From Flavobacterium dankookense (GTDB taxonomy: Bacteria; Bacteroidota; Bacteroidia; Flavobacteriales; Flavobacteriaceae), in the NCBI RefSeq assembly GCF_004362665.1, contig NZ_SNXR01000014.1, forward strand, positions 124,001-188,000: a DNA stretch of 64,000 nucleotides, in the 5' to 3' direction. Each line of letters starts with the position of its first letter. The first letter of the stretch is position 1. The notes under the pieces are model-generated. The model was not told the origin of the DNA and did not search any database. It saw nothing but the letters and a program-made list of their open reading frames with translations. Below are positions 36,611-46,249 of this stretch, piece after piece. The position numbers and the translations under genes are program-made.

Positions 36611-39600
36611 TTTCAAACACCAACACCTCTTGTAGTGTGTGATGATAATAATGATCAATTTTCTACATTTGATTTAACTACTAAAATCCCTGAAATATTA
36701 GGGAATGAAAATCCGAATGATTATAATGTCAATTTTTATTCTTCTTTTTCGGACGCCCTTAATGACGCTAATGTAATCTCAAATCCAAATAATTATGTAA
36801 ATGTTTTTTCAGCAGTACAAACATTAGGAGTTAGAATTACTAACATTATAACTAATTCATTTGATATAGTAACTCTTGATGTTAGAGTATTACCATCTCC
36901 AGTATTTGGTGCTCCAATACTAAATGCTTGTGCAGATAATGGTGTTTATGTATTTGATTTAAGTAGTGTAGAAGAGCAAATTTTGTCTCCAACCAATATT
37001 GACCCTGGTGATTTAACATTAGCTTTCTATATGACGGAAATTGATGCTCAAACTAATAGTAATCCTTTACCCTATTATTATACTACGCAGGAACCTCTTA
37101 GTGTAATTTATCTAAAAGCTACAATAATAAATTTTGAATGTGACTCTGTTTATGCTTTAACACTGGTTGGAGAAGATTGTGGCGGTGGACCTTGTGAAAC
37201 GCCTACAAATATATTTATTGAACAAACTACGAGTAATTCATTTAATTTAGATTGGTCAGCTGTTGCTGGTGCTACATATGAAGTATATGTAACTGCTTAT
37301 GATGGTCCTGATCCAACTCCAAATACGGTTGGTACTAGTACTGGTAGTGTTAGTAACTATGCCATAACAAACTTAGATTGTAATTCAGTATTCAAATGTT
37401 TTGTTCGTGCTATTTGTTCAAATGGTGGAACTTCTGAATGGTCTAGTGCTATTCTTTTTGAAACGGTGGACTGTACTGGTGGACCATGTGAAACGCCTAA
37501 TAATTTAGTCGTAACTAATGTTACTTCAACATCAGCAATTATTAGTTGGGATGGTAACTTGAATACTAGTTGGGAAATTTATTTGAGTGATGCTAATAGT
37601 GAAGCACCAACTGCAAACACGGTTGGAATTGCGGTTAATGTTAATCCATATGAAGTTACTGGCTTAGTATGTGGCACTGCTTATAAATACTATGTTCGTT
37701 CGCTATGTGATAATGAAGTGTCAGCTTGGAGTGGAGGATTTACTTTTCAAACTTATGGCTGTAATTCTTTCATTCCTATTACTGTAAATAATAATGCTAC
37801 ACCTGCTGAATTAGTGATTAATGTTTTATTGAGCAATACATGTGCGGTTGCTACTAACATAGTAACGCAAGGCAGCTGTGGTGTTGGCTATTTTACTAAC
37901 AATGGTGGTCAATTTCCATTTGCAGAAGGAGTTGTTATCCGTTCGGGTTATGTACCTAATTCTGGAGGCGCTTATACAGCTGTTAATGAAAGTAGTAGTT
38001 GTTCTCAAACGGGTGATGTTGATTTAACAGGCATTGTAGCATCTTTAGGACAGTCAGGTACAGTAACTGATGCTACTTCAGTTAAATTTAATTTTACTGC
38101 TATTTCAAATTTATTGTCATTTAATTTCCTTTTTGCATCTAATGAATATGGAAGTTATCAATGTAACTTCTCTGATGTATTTGGGTTTATCTTAACTGAT
38201 ATCGAAACAGGTGTAAAACAAAACATTGCTTTAGTTCCTGGGACTAATACACCAATTTCTACTACTACTATTAGAAATAATACTCATAACGGAAGTTGTG
38301 TTTCGGTTAATCCGCAATTCTTTGATGTTTATAATGTAAATAATCCCGCTAGTACGACTAACTTTAAAGGACAAACGGTTCCAATGACGGCATTTGCTGC
38401 TTTAACACCTGGCCGTCAGTATTCTTTGAAATTGGCAGTTGGTGATTATAATGACACTATGTTTGATTCGGCAGTGTTTATAGAAGGTGGCAGTTTTGCT
38501 TTTGGTAATCAATGCCAAGATAATATACAATTAGTAGCTTTTGTTGATAGTAATAATAACGGAACAAAAGATAATGGTGAAGTACCATTTTCGCAAGGAA
38601 CATTTAATTATGTAGTTAATAATGATGGGAATGAAATTATAAACCAATCGTCTAATGGAGCGTTCTATATCTTCCCAGAAGATGTCACTAATAGTTATGA
38701 CATTACGTTTTCGGTTTATCCAGAGTTGGCAACATATTTTAACACCTCAACTTCGTTTATCGATGTAGTTCATGTAACTGGTGGAGCTAATATTTATTAT
38801 TTCCCGATAGCTAATCCAGTAGCTTATAGTGATGTTGAAGTGGCGGTAACGTCTTTTCAATCACCAAACCCAGGATTTACTTATTATAACACAATCATTT
38901 ATAAAAACAATGGTATTACTCCAGCTACAGGAACGCTAGAGTTTATACACGACAGTGTGTTAACGCTTGCAGGTGTGTCTGAAATAAGCATTACCCCTAT
39001 TACAAATGGATTTACATTTGAATATGCTGATTTATTACCTGGAGAAACACGTACGATATATGTGTATTTTACTGTTCCTACTATTCCAACGGTTAGTTTA
39101 GGGCAAATGGTTACAAATACATTAACATCAACAAACACTGGTGATATTGCTCCTGCTAACAATAGCTTTGAATTTACTCAAGAAATAGTTGGTTCTTATG
39201 ATCCAAATGATAAACAAGAAGCACATGGTGGTACTATCGGAATTGATGAGTTTACTGCAAACGATTATTTATATTATACGATACGTTTCCAAAATACGGG
39301 AACGGCTAATGCACAGTTTGTTCGTTTAGTAGATGATTTAGATACTAGATTTGATGCGACAAGTATTAGAATGGTTGCTGCCAGTCATAATTATACTTTT
39401 ACAAGAACCGACATGAACTTAGTTTGGAAATTTGACCAAATCAATCTACCGCCACAGATGGTAAATGAAGAAAAAAGTAATGGTTTTGTACAGTTTAAAA
39501 TCAAATTAAAACCAGGTTTTGAAGTGGGTGATATAGTTCCTAATACAGCTGAGATTTATTTTGACTATAATCCTGCTATTGTTACCAATACTTTCAATAC

Positions 39601-39880
39601 GGAATTTGTAGAAACATTAGGCAATGATGAATTTACAACTGCAACAATAGCGGTGTATCCTAATCCTGCTAGAGATGTTGTTACTATTAGCAACATGGGC
39701 ACAGAAGGAATTAGTCAAATTACTATTTATGAAGTAAGCGGTAAGAAAGTGTTTAGCCAAACGAAATCTTTTGATGCTCTAACGACTATCAATGTTTCTG
39801 ATTTTGCCAAAGGAATATACTTGGTAGAAATAGTATCTGAAAATAAAGTAAAATTGACTAAGAAGTTAGTTATTAAATAG
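36551..39880 (+). CDS. T9SS-secreted surface protein, paralogue 2 (FN3 and choice-of-anchor L type)
   Basis: This 1109-residue protein shares its signal peptide with paralogue 1. After an N-terminal domain with VVCDDNNDQFSTFDL come two fibronectin type III-like modules, each opening with GGPCETPTN / GGPCETPNN. A choice-of-anchor L-like domain follows (about 405-640, with SNTCAVATNIVTQG and FAEGVVIRSGYV). Then come a module with FVDSNNNGTKDNGEVPF, the shared SYDPNDKQEAHGGTIGID block, and a type A sorting domain (IAVYPNPARDVVTISN, GIYLVEI, KKLVIK). Predicted localisation is the cell surface. Only 9 bp separate it from paralogue 3, so the two are probably one transcript. Confidence 0.87.
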   Translation: MKKQLLFFVLLCLSFVSHAQFQTPTPLVVCDDNNDQFSTFDLTTKIPEILGNENPNDYNVNFYSSFSDALNDANVISNPNNYVNVFSAVQTLGVRITNIITNSFDIVTLDVRVLPSPVFGAPILNACADNGVYVFDLSSVEEQILSPTNIDPGDLTLAFYMTEIDAQTNSNPLPYYYTTQEPLSVIYLKATIINFECDSVYALTLVGEDCGGGPCETPTNIFIEQTTSNSFNLDWSAVAGATYEVYVTAYDGPDPTPNTVGTSTGSVSNYAITNLDCNSVFKCFVRAICSNGGTSEWSSAILFETVDCTGGPCETPNNLVVTNVTSTSAIISWDGNLNTSWEIYLSDANSEAPTANTVGIAVNVNPYEVTGLVCGTAYKYYVRSLCDNEVSAWSGGFTFQTYGCNSFIPITVNNNATPAELVINVLLSNTCAVATNIVTQGSCGVGYFTNNGGQFPFAEGVVIRSGYVPNSGGAYTAVNESSSCSQTGDVDLTGIVASLGQSGTVTDATSVKFNFTAISNLLSFNFLFASNEYGSYQCNFSDVFGFILTDIETGVKQNIALVPGTNTPISTTTIRNNTHNGSCVSVNPQFFDVYNVNNPASTTNFKGQTVPMTAFAALTPGRQYSLKLAVGDYNDTMFDSAVFIEGGSFAFGNQCQDNIQLVAFVDSNNNGTKDNGEVPFSQGTFNYVVNNDGNEIINQSSNGAFYIFPEDVTNSYDITFSVYPELATYFNTSTSFIDVVHVTGGANIYYFPIANPVAYSDVEVAVTSFQSPNPGFTYYNTIIYKNNGITPATGTLEFIHDSVLTLAGVSEISITPITNGFTFEYADLLPGETRTIYVYFTVPTIPTVSLGQMVTNTLTSTNTGDIAPANNSFEFTQEIVGSYDPNDKQEAHGGTIGIDEFTANDYLYYTIRFQNTGTANAQFVRLVDDLDTRFDATSIRMVAASHNYTFTRTDMNLVWKFDQINLPPQMVNEEKSNGFVQFKIKLKPGFEVGDIVPNTAEIYFDYNPAIVTNTFNTEFVETLGNDEFTTATIAVYPNPARDVVTISNMGTEGISQITIYEVSGKKVFSQTKSFDALTTINVSDFAKGIYLVEIVSENKVKLTKKLVIK

Positions 39881-39889
39881 ATATAAATA

Positions 39890-42800
39890 ATGAAAAAAAT
39901 AGTAAACCTAGTTATTATCCTTTTGATAGGAATTTTCAATGCTTCTTACGCTCAACAATGTAATTCTGTTTTTACCGATAATGGAGGAGCAATTGCAAAT
40001 TATTCTAATGATGCCAACATTACAACAACCATTTGCCCTAATAATGCAGGTGATTTTGTTACCGTTACCTTTACTTCATTTAACACAGAAAGTACTTGGG
40101 ATGGATTGTATGTTTATGATGGTAACACTATCACTGCTCCGCAAATAGCAAGCACTAATGGAGTAGGAAATGGTCCATTAACGATGCCTGGCGCCTTTTG
40201 GGGAACTGCTATGCCTGGTCCTTTTACATCAACTAGCCCAGATGGTTGTTTAACCTTTCGTTTTTTAAGCGATGGTGCATTTAATGAAGCAGGATGGTTT
40301 GCTAATGTAACTTGCACACCATTTCCAGTTTGTGCAAAACCAAACAGTTTGAATGTTTCAAATATTACTGCAACATCTGCTTTGTTGAATTGGAATCAAT
40401 TACCAAATCCTGATGCTAGTGTTGCTACTAATTGGGAATATTTGGTTTTGCCTTGTGGTGTTCCACAACCAATGGATACTACTATTGGAGTTAGCACTAG
40501 TAGTAATCCTTTATTAATTTCTGATTTAGAACCTAATACTTGTTATGATGTCTATGTTAGAGCGGTTTGTAATGCTAATGAAAAAAGCGAATGGTCAGCT
40601 AAGATTAGTTTGCGAACACTATGTTTACCATTAACTTTTCCATATATAGAAACATTTAACAGTAACTCAGCAACCGAAAATTGTTGGACAGTTGTAAATC
40701 TAAATAATGATAATGATGCTTGGGATTTAAACTATACACAAAACCCATTTGACGGTAATCAATCTGCAATGATGTATACTGATGGTAATGGTGGTGATAA
40801 CAATGATTGGCTGATTTCTCCTCAAGTAGCACTTACAGGAAACCAAAGATTACGATTTAGATATAGAGTCCAATCAGTTGCAGAACCTAATGAATTTAGA
40901 GTTATGTTATCTACTACTGGTAGTAATCCTGCTGATTTTACAGAAACTTTAATTCCATTAAATTCCTATAATAATATCCAATACTTAGAAAGAACTATTA
41001 ATTTAAGTAACTATACAGGAATTGCTAATATTGCATTTCATGTTCGAACAGGAGTATTAGATGGCTGGAGATTATATATTGATAGAATTATCATTGAAAA
41101 TATTCCAACTTGTTTTGAAAGTGCTAATATAGCTATGACAAGTAATTCGACAACTTCTGCTGAATTTAGTTGGACAGATAACAATAATACACCTCCACAG
41201 CAGTGGGAGTTATTAGCATTACCTTTTGGTTCTGACGAACCTAATTATTATTTGCCTGTAGGGACAGGAAGTTTAGTTACAACCAATCCTGCAACAATTT
41301 CAAACCTTATACCAACAACACAATATACATTGTTTATTAGAGCTATTTGTTCTGACACAGATAGAAGTGCTTGGACTTTAGGTTATAATTTTAGTACAGA
41401 ACCTCCTAATGATGATTGTGCTAATGCTATCATTGTACCTGTAAACAATAGTTCAAGCTGTGCTCAGATAACATCAGGAACTATAAATGGTTCATCCGCA
41501 TCAACAAATGCTTTACCCCAAGTTTGTGTTGGTACTGCAGATGATGATGTATGGTTTCGATTTATTGCAACAGATAATACTCATGCTATTGCATTACAAA
41601 GTGTTGTTGGTACAACAACAAATTTAAATCATGCTGTATATACGGGAGAATGTACGAATTTAACACCTATGTATTGTAGTGCTGCTAATCAATTTTCAAG
41701 TCTAGCAACTAATTTAACTGTTGGACAAACTTATTTTATTAGAATATATTCTAACTCAAATGTTGTGCAAACTGTTAACTTCGATATTTGCATCTCTACA
41801 CCTTCAACCTGTGCTACTGCAAAGAGTGTTTGTGGTGTTAATGTTTTTGCTAATACCACTGGAGTTGGAAGTTTAGGTACTATAGGTTGTTTAAACACTT
41901 CTCCTAATGCAACTTTCTTTAATTTGAAAGTATCAGAGAATGGTCCAATAAATTTCTTGCTTACCCAATCTACCTCACTAAATGGAAATCCAAATTTAGA
42001 TGTTGACTACGTAGCTTGGGGTCCATTTACATCACAGGAAATTGCTTGTAATGCTATAAGTAATGGTGCATTACCCTTAACTGGATTAACAACTGGTTGT
42101 AGTTATTCTCCTAATAATATAGAAACTTTTACTATTGCCAATGCACTAGCTGGAGAACATTATATATTATTAGTTACTAATTATAGTGATGAGCCTGGTT
42201 TTATAACTATCTCTCAAACGAATGTAAATGAGGTTGGCGCTGGTTCTATTGACTGTGATGGTATCCGATTAAATGCTTTTATTGATACTAATAATAATGG
42301 AACGCAAGAAACTGGTGAAGTTAACTTTCCATTAGGTCAGTTTCATTATGAAGTAAATAATGATGGTGTTGTACATAATATCATATCACCAACAGGACGT
42401 TATACTATTTTTGATACTGATGCAACAAATAACTACAGTATAGATTATTCTATCAATGCGGATTATACTGCTATGTATAGTGTTAGTACAAGTTATTCTA
42501 ATGTGAATATTGCTACTGGTGGATTAACCACCTATAATTTTCCTGTTACAATAATCCAAAACTATGATGATATTGCTGTTTCGATAGCGCCTGTAAATGC
42601 ACCAAGAGCTGGTTCTACTTATCAAAATAAAATCACAATTACTAATAACGGTAATCAAGCTATTGCATCAGGAATACTATCTTTTACTAATGATAATAAT
42701 CTTACGATTAATAATATAACTCCAGCAGGAAGTTCAACTAACACAAATGGCTTTACTTATCCATTTAGCAATTTACTTCCTTTTGAAAGTATATCACTTA

Positions 42801-43618
42801 TTGTTACGTTACAAGTACCAACTATTCCAAATATATCGATAGGACAATTATTAACCAATTCCGCAAATATATCATTTGATGACACTGTTGATGAAAATAA
42901 TAGTTCCTCTTTAACGCAGGCAGTTATTGCGGCTTATGATCCAAATGACAAAACGGAAAGTCATGGTGAAAAAATTCTATTTTCATCATTTAACGAAGGA
43001 GATTACTTGGATTACACCATTCGATTTGAAAACACTGGAAATATTGCTGCATTGGAAGTTGTAGTTACTGATTTATTGGATGAAAAATTAGATGAGAGTT
43101 CATTAATAATGTTGTCATCAAGTCATAATTATACACTAGATAGGGTTGAAAAATTACTTACTTGGACTTTTAAAGACATTCAACTACCTGTATCTGTGCC
43201 AAATTCAACTATTGGAAAAGGTTATATTAATTTTAAGATAAAACTTAAACCAGGTTTTGCTGTAGGTGATATTATTCCAAACACAGCAAATATCTATTTT
43301 GATACCAATCCAGCAATAGTAACAAATACTTATGAAACTGAATTTGTAGAAACATTAAGTACTGTAGAATTTAACGCTACAACTATAACGCTATATCCTA
43401 ACCCAGCCAAAGATAATTTCATTATTAGTAATACAGGTGCAGAAAGCATTACTCAAATTACTATTTATGAGGTTAGTGGTAAGAAAGTGTTTGGTCAAAC
43501 GAAATCTTTTGAAACTCTAACAACAATCAATGTTTCTGATTTTGCCAAAGGAATATACTTAGTAGAACTAATCTCAGAAAACAAAACAAAATTAATAAAG
43601 AAGTTAGTTATACGATAA
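39890..43618 (+). CDS. T9SS-secreted surface protein, paralogue 3 (CUB-like, FN3, anchor-J modules)
   Basis: This 1242-residue protein has its own signal peptide (MKKIVNLVIILLIGIFNASY). The N-terminal domain resembles CUB modules (STWDGLYVYDGNTI, about 65-78), followed by FN3 modules (SALLNWNQLPNPDAS; ECDVYVRAVCNANEKSEWS-like, shown as YDVYVRAVCNANEKSEWS) and a choice-of-anchor J-like domain (IETFNSNSATENCW). A beta module with DDCANAIIVPV comes next, then the FIDTNNNGTQETGEVNF loop, the shared AYDPNDKTESHGEKILF block and the sorting domain (ITLYPNPAKDNFIISN). The last 80 codons are close to identical, at DNA level, to the end of paralogue 2. No enzymatic motif is seen; adhesion or matrix roles are plausible. 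Confidence 0.87.
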   Translation: MKKIVNLVIILLIGIFNASYAQQCNSVFTDNGGAIANYSNDANITTTICPNNAGDFVTVTFTSFNTESTWDGLYVYDGNTITAPQIASTNGVGNGPLTMPGAFWGTAMPGPFTSTSPDGCLTFRFLSDGAFNEAGWFANVTCTPFPVCAKPNSLNVSNITATSALLNWNQLPNPDASVATNWEYLVLPCGVPQPMDTTIGVSTSSNPLLISDLEPNTCYDVYVRAVCNANEKSEWSAKISLRTLCLPLTFPYIETFNSNSATENCWTVVNLNNDNDAWDLNYTQNPFDGNQSAMMYTDGNGGDNNDWLISPQVALTGNQRLRFRYRVQSVAEPNEFRVMLSTTGSNPADFTETLIPLNSYNNIQYLERTINLSNYTGIANIAFHVRTGVLDGWRLYIDRIIIENIPTCFESANIAMTSNSTTSAEFSWTDNNNTPPQQWELLALPFGSDEPNYYLPVGTGSLVTTNPATISNLIPTTQYTLFIRAICSDTDRSAWTLGYNFSTEPPNDDCANAIIVPVNNSSSCAQITSGTINGSSASTNALPQVCVGTADDDVWFRFIATDNTHAIALQSVVGTTTNLNHAVYTGECTNLTPMYCSAANQFSSLATNLTVGQTYFIRIYSNSNVVQTVNFDICISTPSTCATAKSVCGVNVFANTTGVGSLGTIGCLNTSPNATFFNLKVSENGPINFLLTQSTSLNGNPNLDVDYVAWGPFTSQEIACNAISNGALPLTGLTTGCSYSPNNIETFTIANALAGEHYILLVTNYSDEPGFITISQTNVNEVGAGSIDCDGIRLNAFIDTNNNGTQETGEVNFPLGQFHYEVNNDGVVHNIISPTGRYTIFDTDATNNYSIDYSINADYTAMYSVSTSYSNVNIATGGLTTYNFPVTIIQNYDDIAVSIAPVNAPRAGSTYQNKITITNNGNQAIASGILSFTNDNNLTINNITPAGSSTNTNGFTYPFSNLLPFESISLIVTLQVPTIPNISIGQLLTNSANISFDDTVDENNSSSLTQAVIAAYDPNDKTESHGEKILFSSFNEGDYLDYTIRFENTGNIAALEVVVTDLLDEKLDESSLIMLSSSHNYTLDRVEKLLTWTFKDIQLPVSVPNSTIGKGYINFKIKLKPGFAVGDIIPNTANIYFDTNPAIVTNTYETEFVETLSTVEFNATTITLYPNPAKDNFIISNTGAESITQITIYEVSGKKVFGQTKSFETLTTINVSDFAKGIYLVELISENKTKLIKKLVIR

Positions 43619-43620
43619 AC

Positions 43621-43652
43621 AAAAAAAGTCCCGATTAATCGGGACTTTTTTT
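43621..43652. terminator. Bidirectional terminator between surface protein 3 and tspO
   Basis: GTCCCGATTAATCGGGAC (43628-43645) is a perfect 18-bp palindrome with A-run to the left and T-run to the right, so it works on both strands for the two convergent genes. Confidence 0.92.
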
Positions 43653-44128
43653 TATCGGTTTAAATACCAAACACTAAAGGTTAAAACAGTTGCAAAACTT
43701 ACCCAAGCTAAATAAGGAAGTAAAAGGTAAGCTGCAATTTTATCAATATTTTTGAACTGTTTATACGTTTCATATATCATTAACCAAAGTAAAATAATTT
43801 CAATTGATGCTAAAAAAGGGTTTTGTAATCCAAAAAACAAAAAGGACCACAAGGCATTTAACGCTAATTGAATTAAAAAAAACAAAAAAGCTTTTTTAAC
43901 GTTTATTTCATCAACTTCTAATTTGTTCCAAACTCTTCCTGCGGCATAACCCATTAAAATATATAACGCTGTCCAAACAGGTGCAAAAACCCAATTAGGT
44001 GGATTGAAACTCGGTTTATTTAAATCAGCATACCAAGTAGGTATATTTTCTCGAGTAACAATACTAGAAAAATATCCAACCGCTAAACAAGTCATTATTA
44101 CAGTTGCTATTCTTAGAATTTTTTGCAT
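43652..44128 (-). CDS. tspO: TspO/MBR family tryptophan-rich membrane protein
   Basis: This 158-residue protein has five predicted membrane helices and the typical TspO pattern: WYADLNKPSFNPPNWVFAPV after helix 1, then WTALYILMGYAAGRVW, ALNALWSFLFFGLQNP and LPYLAWVSFATVLTF. TspO proteins bind porphyrins and related tetrapyrroles and are linked to stress responses; transport itself is disputed. It is a single gene, divergent from mvaD, with its own -7 element at 44146-44153. The family call is confident; the ligand is inferred. Confidence 0.95.
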   Translation of the reverse strand: MQKILRIATVIMTCLAVGYFSSIVTRENIPTWYADLNKPSFNPPNWVFAPVWTALYILMGYAAGRVWNKLEVDEINVKKAFLFFLIQLALNALWSFLFFGLQNPFLASIEIILLWLMIYETYKQFKNIDKIAAYLLLPYLAWVSFATVLTFSVWYLNR

Positions 44129-44145
44129 GATAAAAAAGATTTAGC

Positions 44146-44153
44146 CAAATATA
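44146..44153 (-). promoter_or_regulatory. -7 element of tspO
   Basis: On the minus strand it reads TATATTTG, a full TAnnTTTG match, 18 bp before the tspO start codon. Confidence 0.55.
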
Positions 44154-44184
44154 CTATAGATTTATAAACTATTTTTAAAAAAAG

Positions 44185-44192
44185 TATCTTTG
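44185..44192 (+). promoter_or_regulatory. -7 element of the mevalonate operon
   Basis: TATCTTTG fits TAnnTTTG and lies 14 bp before the mvaD start codon, giving a very short leader. No clear TTG is seen upstream. Confidence 0.5.
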
Positions 44193-44206
44193 CCAAAAAA
44201 TTAGTT

Positions 44207-45298
44207 ATGGTTTCTGAAAAGGATTTTATTTCAACCGAAGTTGCAACAATTGAAAAAGGTGGTTTTCAATGGAGTGCGCCAAGCAATATCGCTTTAGTGA
44301 AATATTGGGGCAAAAAAGAAAATCAGATACCTGCTAATCCATCCATAAGTTTTACTCTGAATAATTGTAAAACGATTACCAAATTAGATTTCTCAAAAAA
44401 AGAAACAAACGATACATTTTCATTCGAATTATTATTTGAAGGAAAACCGAAAGAAGATTTCAAACCAAAAATTCAAAAATTCTTTGAACGTATTGAAAAA
44501 TATTGTCCTTATTTAAAACAATATCATTTCATCATTGATACAGAAAATACTTTTCCACATAGTTCTGGAATTGCCTCATCCGCTTCAGGAATGGCAGCTT
44601 TATCGATGAATATTATGAGTTTAGAAAAAGCAATATCCCGAAACTTCGGGACAGAAATGACGGATGAATTCTTCTACCAAAAAGCATCTTTTTTAGCACG
44701 ATTGGGTTCGGGAAGTGCGTGTAGAAGTGTAAAAGGAAATGTAGTTGTTTGGGGCGAACACAAAGAAATTTCAACTAGTTCTGATTTATTTGGAGTAGCA
44801 TTTCCGTCGCAACTTCATGAAAATTTCCACAATTATCAAGATACAATTTTATTAGTAGATAAAGGCGAAAAACAAGTTTCGAGCACAGTTGGTCACGATT
44901 TAATGCACAATCATCCTTATGCTGAAAAACGTTTTGAACAAGCGCACACCAATTTATCGGCATTAAAAAAAGTATTAGAAAACGGAAATTTAAATGAATT
45001 CATCAAAATTGTAGAAAGCGAAGCACTGACTTTACACGCTATGATGATGACTTCAATGCCTTATTTTATTCTGATGAAACCGAACACATTAGAAATCATC
45101 AACAAAATTTGGAAGTTCAGAAACGAAACGAATATTCCTATATGTTTTACGCTCGATGCAGGAGCAAATGTACATGTTTTATATCCCGAAAACGTTAGCG
45201 AAACCGTTTTACAATTTATTAAGGGCGAATTAGTTGGCTATTGTCAAAATGGTAACTATATTTGTGATGCAATTGGAAACGGAAGTCAATTGATGTAA
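44207..45298 (+). CDS. mvaD: Diphosphomevalonate decarboxylase
   Basis: This 363-residue GHMP-superfamily enzyme makes isopentenyl diphosphate from mevalonate diphosphate with ATP. It shows WSAPSNIALVKYWGKK near the N-terminus (about 22-37, containing the family KYWGK), NPSISFTLNN, and the phosphate-binding HSSGIASSASGMAAL (about 121-135). Further on is the SACRSVKGNVVVWGEH segment and, near the end, TLDAGANVHVLYP. It opens a run with mevalonate kinase (2 bp later) and a UbiA prenyltransferase, so isoprenoid precursor synthesis and use are linked. The length is slightly above the usual 320-340 because of insertions. Confidence 0.95.
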   Translation: MVSEKDFISTEVATIEKGGFQWSAPSNIALVKYWGKKENQIPANPSISFTLNNCKTITKLDFSKKETNDTFSFELLFEGKPKEDFKPKIQKFFERIEKYCPYLKQYHFIIDTENTFPHSSGIASSASGMAALSMNIMSLEKAISRNFGTEMTDEFFYQKASFLARLGSGSACRSVKGNVVVWGEHKEISTSSDLFGVAFPSQLHENFHNYQDTILLVDKGEKQVSSTVGHDLMHNHPYAEKRFEQAHTNLSALKKVLENGNLNEFIKIVESEALTLHAMMMTSMPYFILMKPNTLEIINKIWKFRNETNIPICFTLDAGANVHVLYPENVSETVLQFIKGELVGYCQNGNYICDAIGNGSQLM

Positions 45299-45300
45299 CT

Positions 45301-46239
45301 ATGAAAGGACCACTTTTTTATTCAAAAATTCTTCTCTTCGGAGAATATGGAATTATTAGAGATTCTAAAGGTTTATCTATCCCTTATAACTTTTATAACG
45401 GCGCTTTGAAAGTGGACGAAAATCCATCAACCGAAGCTATAAAATCAAACGAAAGTTTAAAACGATATGTTGGTTATTTGGAACAATTACAAAAAGACCA
45501 ACCTGAACTAGTAACTTTCAATTTAGAATTACTAAAAACGGATATTGAACGTGGCATGTATTTCGACTCAAGCATTCCACAGGGTTATGGCGTTGGAAGT
45601 AGTGGCGCTTTAGTTGCTGCTATTTATGACAAATATGCCAACAATAAAATAACCGTTTTAGAAAACCTAACTCGTGAAAAGTTATTGCAGTTAAAGACTA
45701 TTTTTTCTCAAATGGAATCGTTTTTCCATGGAAAAAGTTCTGGATTAGATCCTTTAAATAGTTATTTGAGCATTCCAATTTTGATTAATTCAAAAGACAA
45801 TATTGAAGCTACTGGAATTCCATCTCAAAGTGCAACTGGAAAAGGTGCTGTCTTTTTGTTAGACTCTGGAATTGTTGGTGAAACTGCTCCAATGGTCAAT
45901 ATTTTTATGGAAAACTTAAAAGAAGAAGGTTTCCGAAAAATGCTTAAAAATCAATTCGTAAAATATACTGACGCTTGTGTGGAAAATTTCCTTGGTGGCG
46001 ATATGAAATCGTTATTCAAAAACACCAAGCAATTATCAAAAGTAGTTTTAAACAATTTCAAACCAATGATTCCTGAACAATTTCATGGCGTTTGGCAAAA
46101 AGGAATTGACACCAATGACTATTATTTGAAACTTTGCGGTTCTGGTGGCGGTGGCTATATTTTAGGTTTTACTGAAGATTTAGAAAAAGCAAAAAAATCC
46201 TTGAGTGACTATAAACTTGAAGTGGTTTACCAGTTCTAA
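45301..46239 (+). CDS. Mevalonate kinase (GHMP kinase)
   Basis: This 312-residue protein has the GHMP kinase arrangement: SKILLFGEYGIIRDSKGL at the N-terminus (motif 1 with GEY, mevalonate-kinase-like), the ATP-binding glycine/serine loop QGYGVGSSGALVAAIYD (about 97-113), and the C-terminal motif KLCGSGGGGYILGFT. It would phosphorylate mevalonate. It lies between mvaD and a UbiA gene; with 2 bp to mvaD the two are co-translated. No phosphomevalonate kinase is seen in the window. The assignment to mevalonate rather than phosphomevalonate rests on the GEY motif and the neighbourhood. Confidence 0.88.
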   Translation: MKGPLFYSKILLFGEYGIIRDSKGLSIPYNFYNGALKVDENPSTEAIKSNESLKRYVGYLEQLQKDQPELVTFNLELLKTDIERGMYFDSSIPQGYGVGSSGALVAAIYDKYANNKITVLENLTREKLLQLKTIFSQMESFFHGKSSGLDPLNSYLSIPILINSKDNIEATGIPSQSATGKGAVFLLDSGIVGETAPMVNIFMENLKEEGFRKMLKNQFVKYTDACVENFLGGDMKSLFKNTKQLSKVVLNNFKPMIPEQFHGVWQKGIDTNDYYLKLCGSGGGGYILGFTEDLEKAKKSLSDYKLEVVYQF

Positions 46240-46249
46240 AACTCATTAC

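Noticed and set aside
34452..43618. Polysaccharide lyase or peptidase function for the three large surface proteins
   Set aside because: No catalytic motif can be identified; only binding or structural modules and sorting domains are seen.
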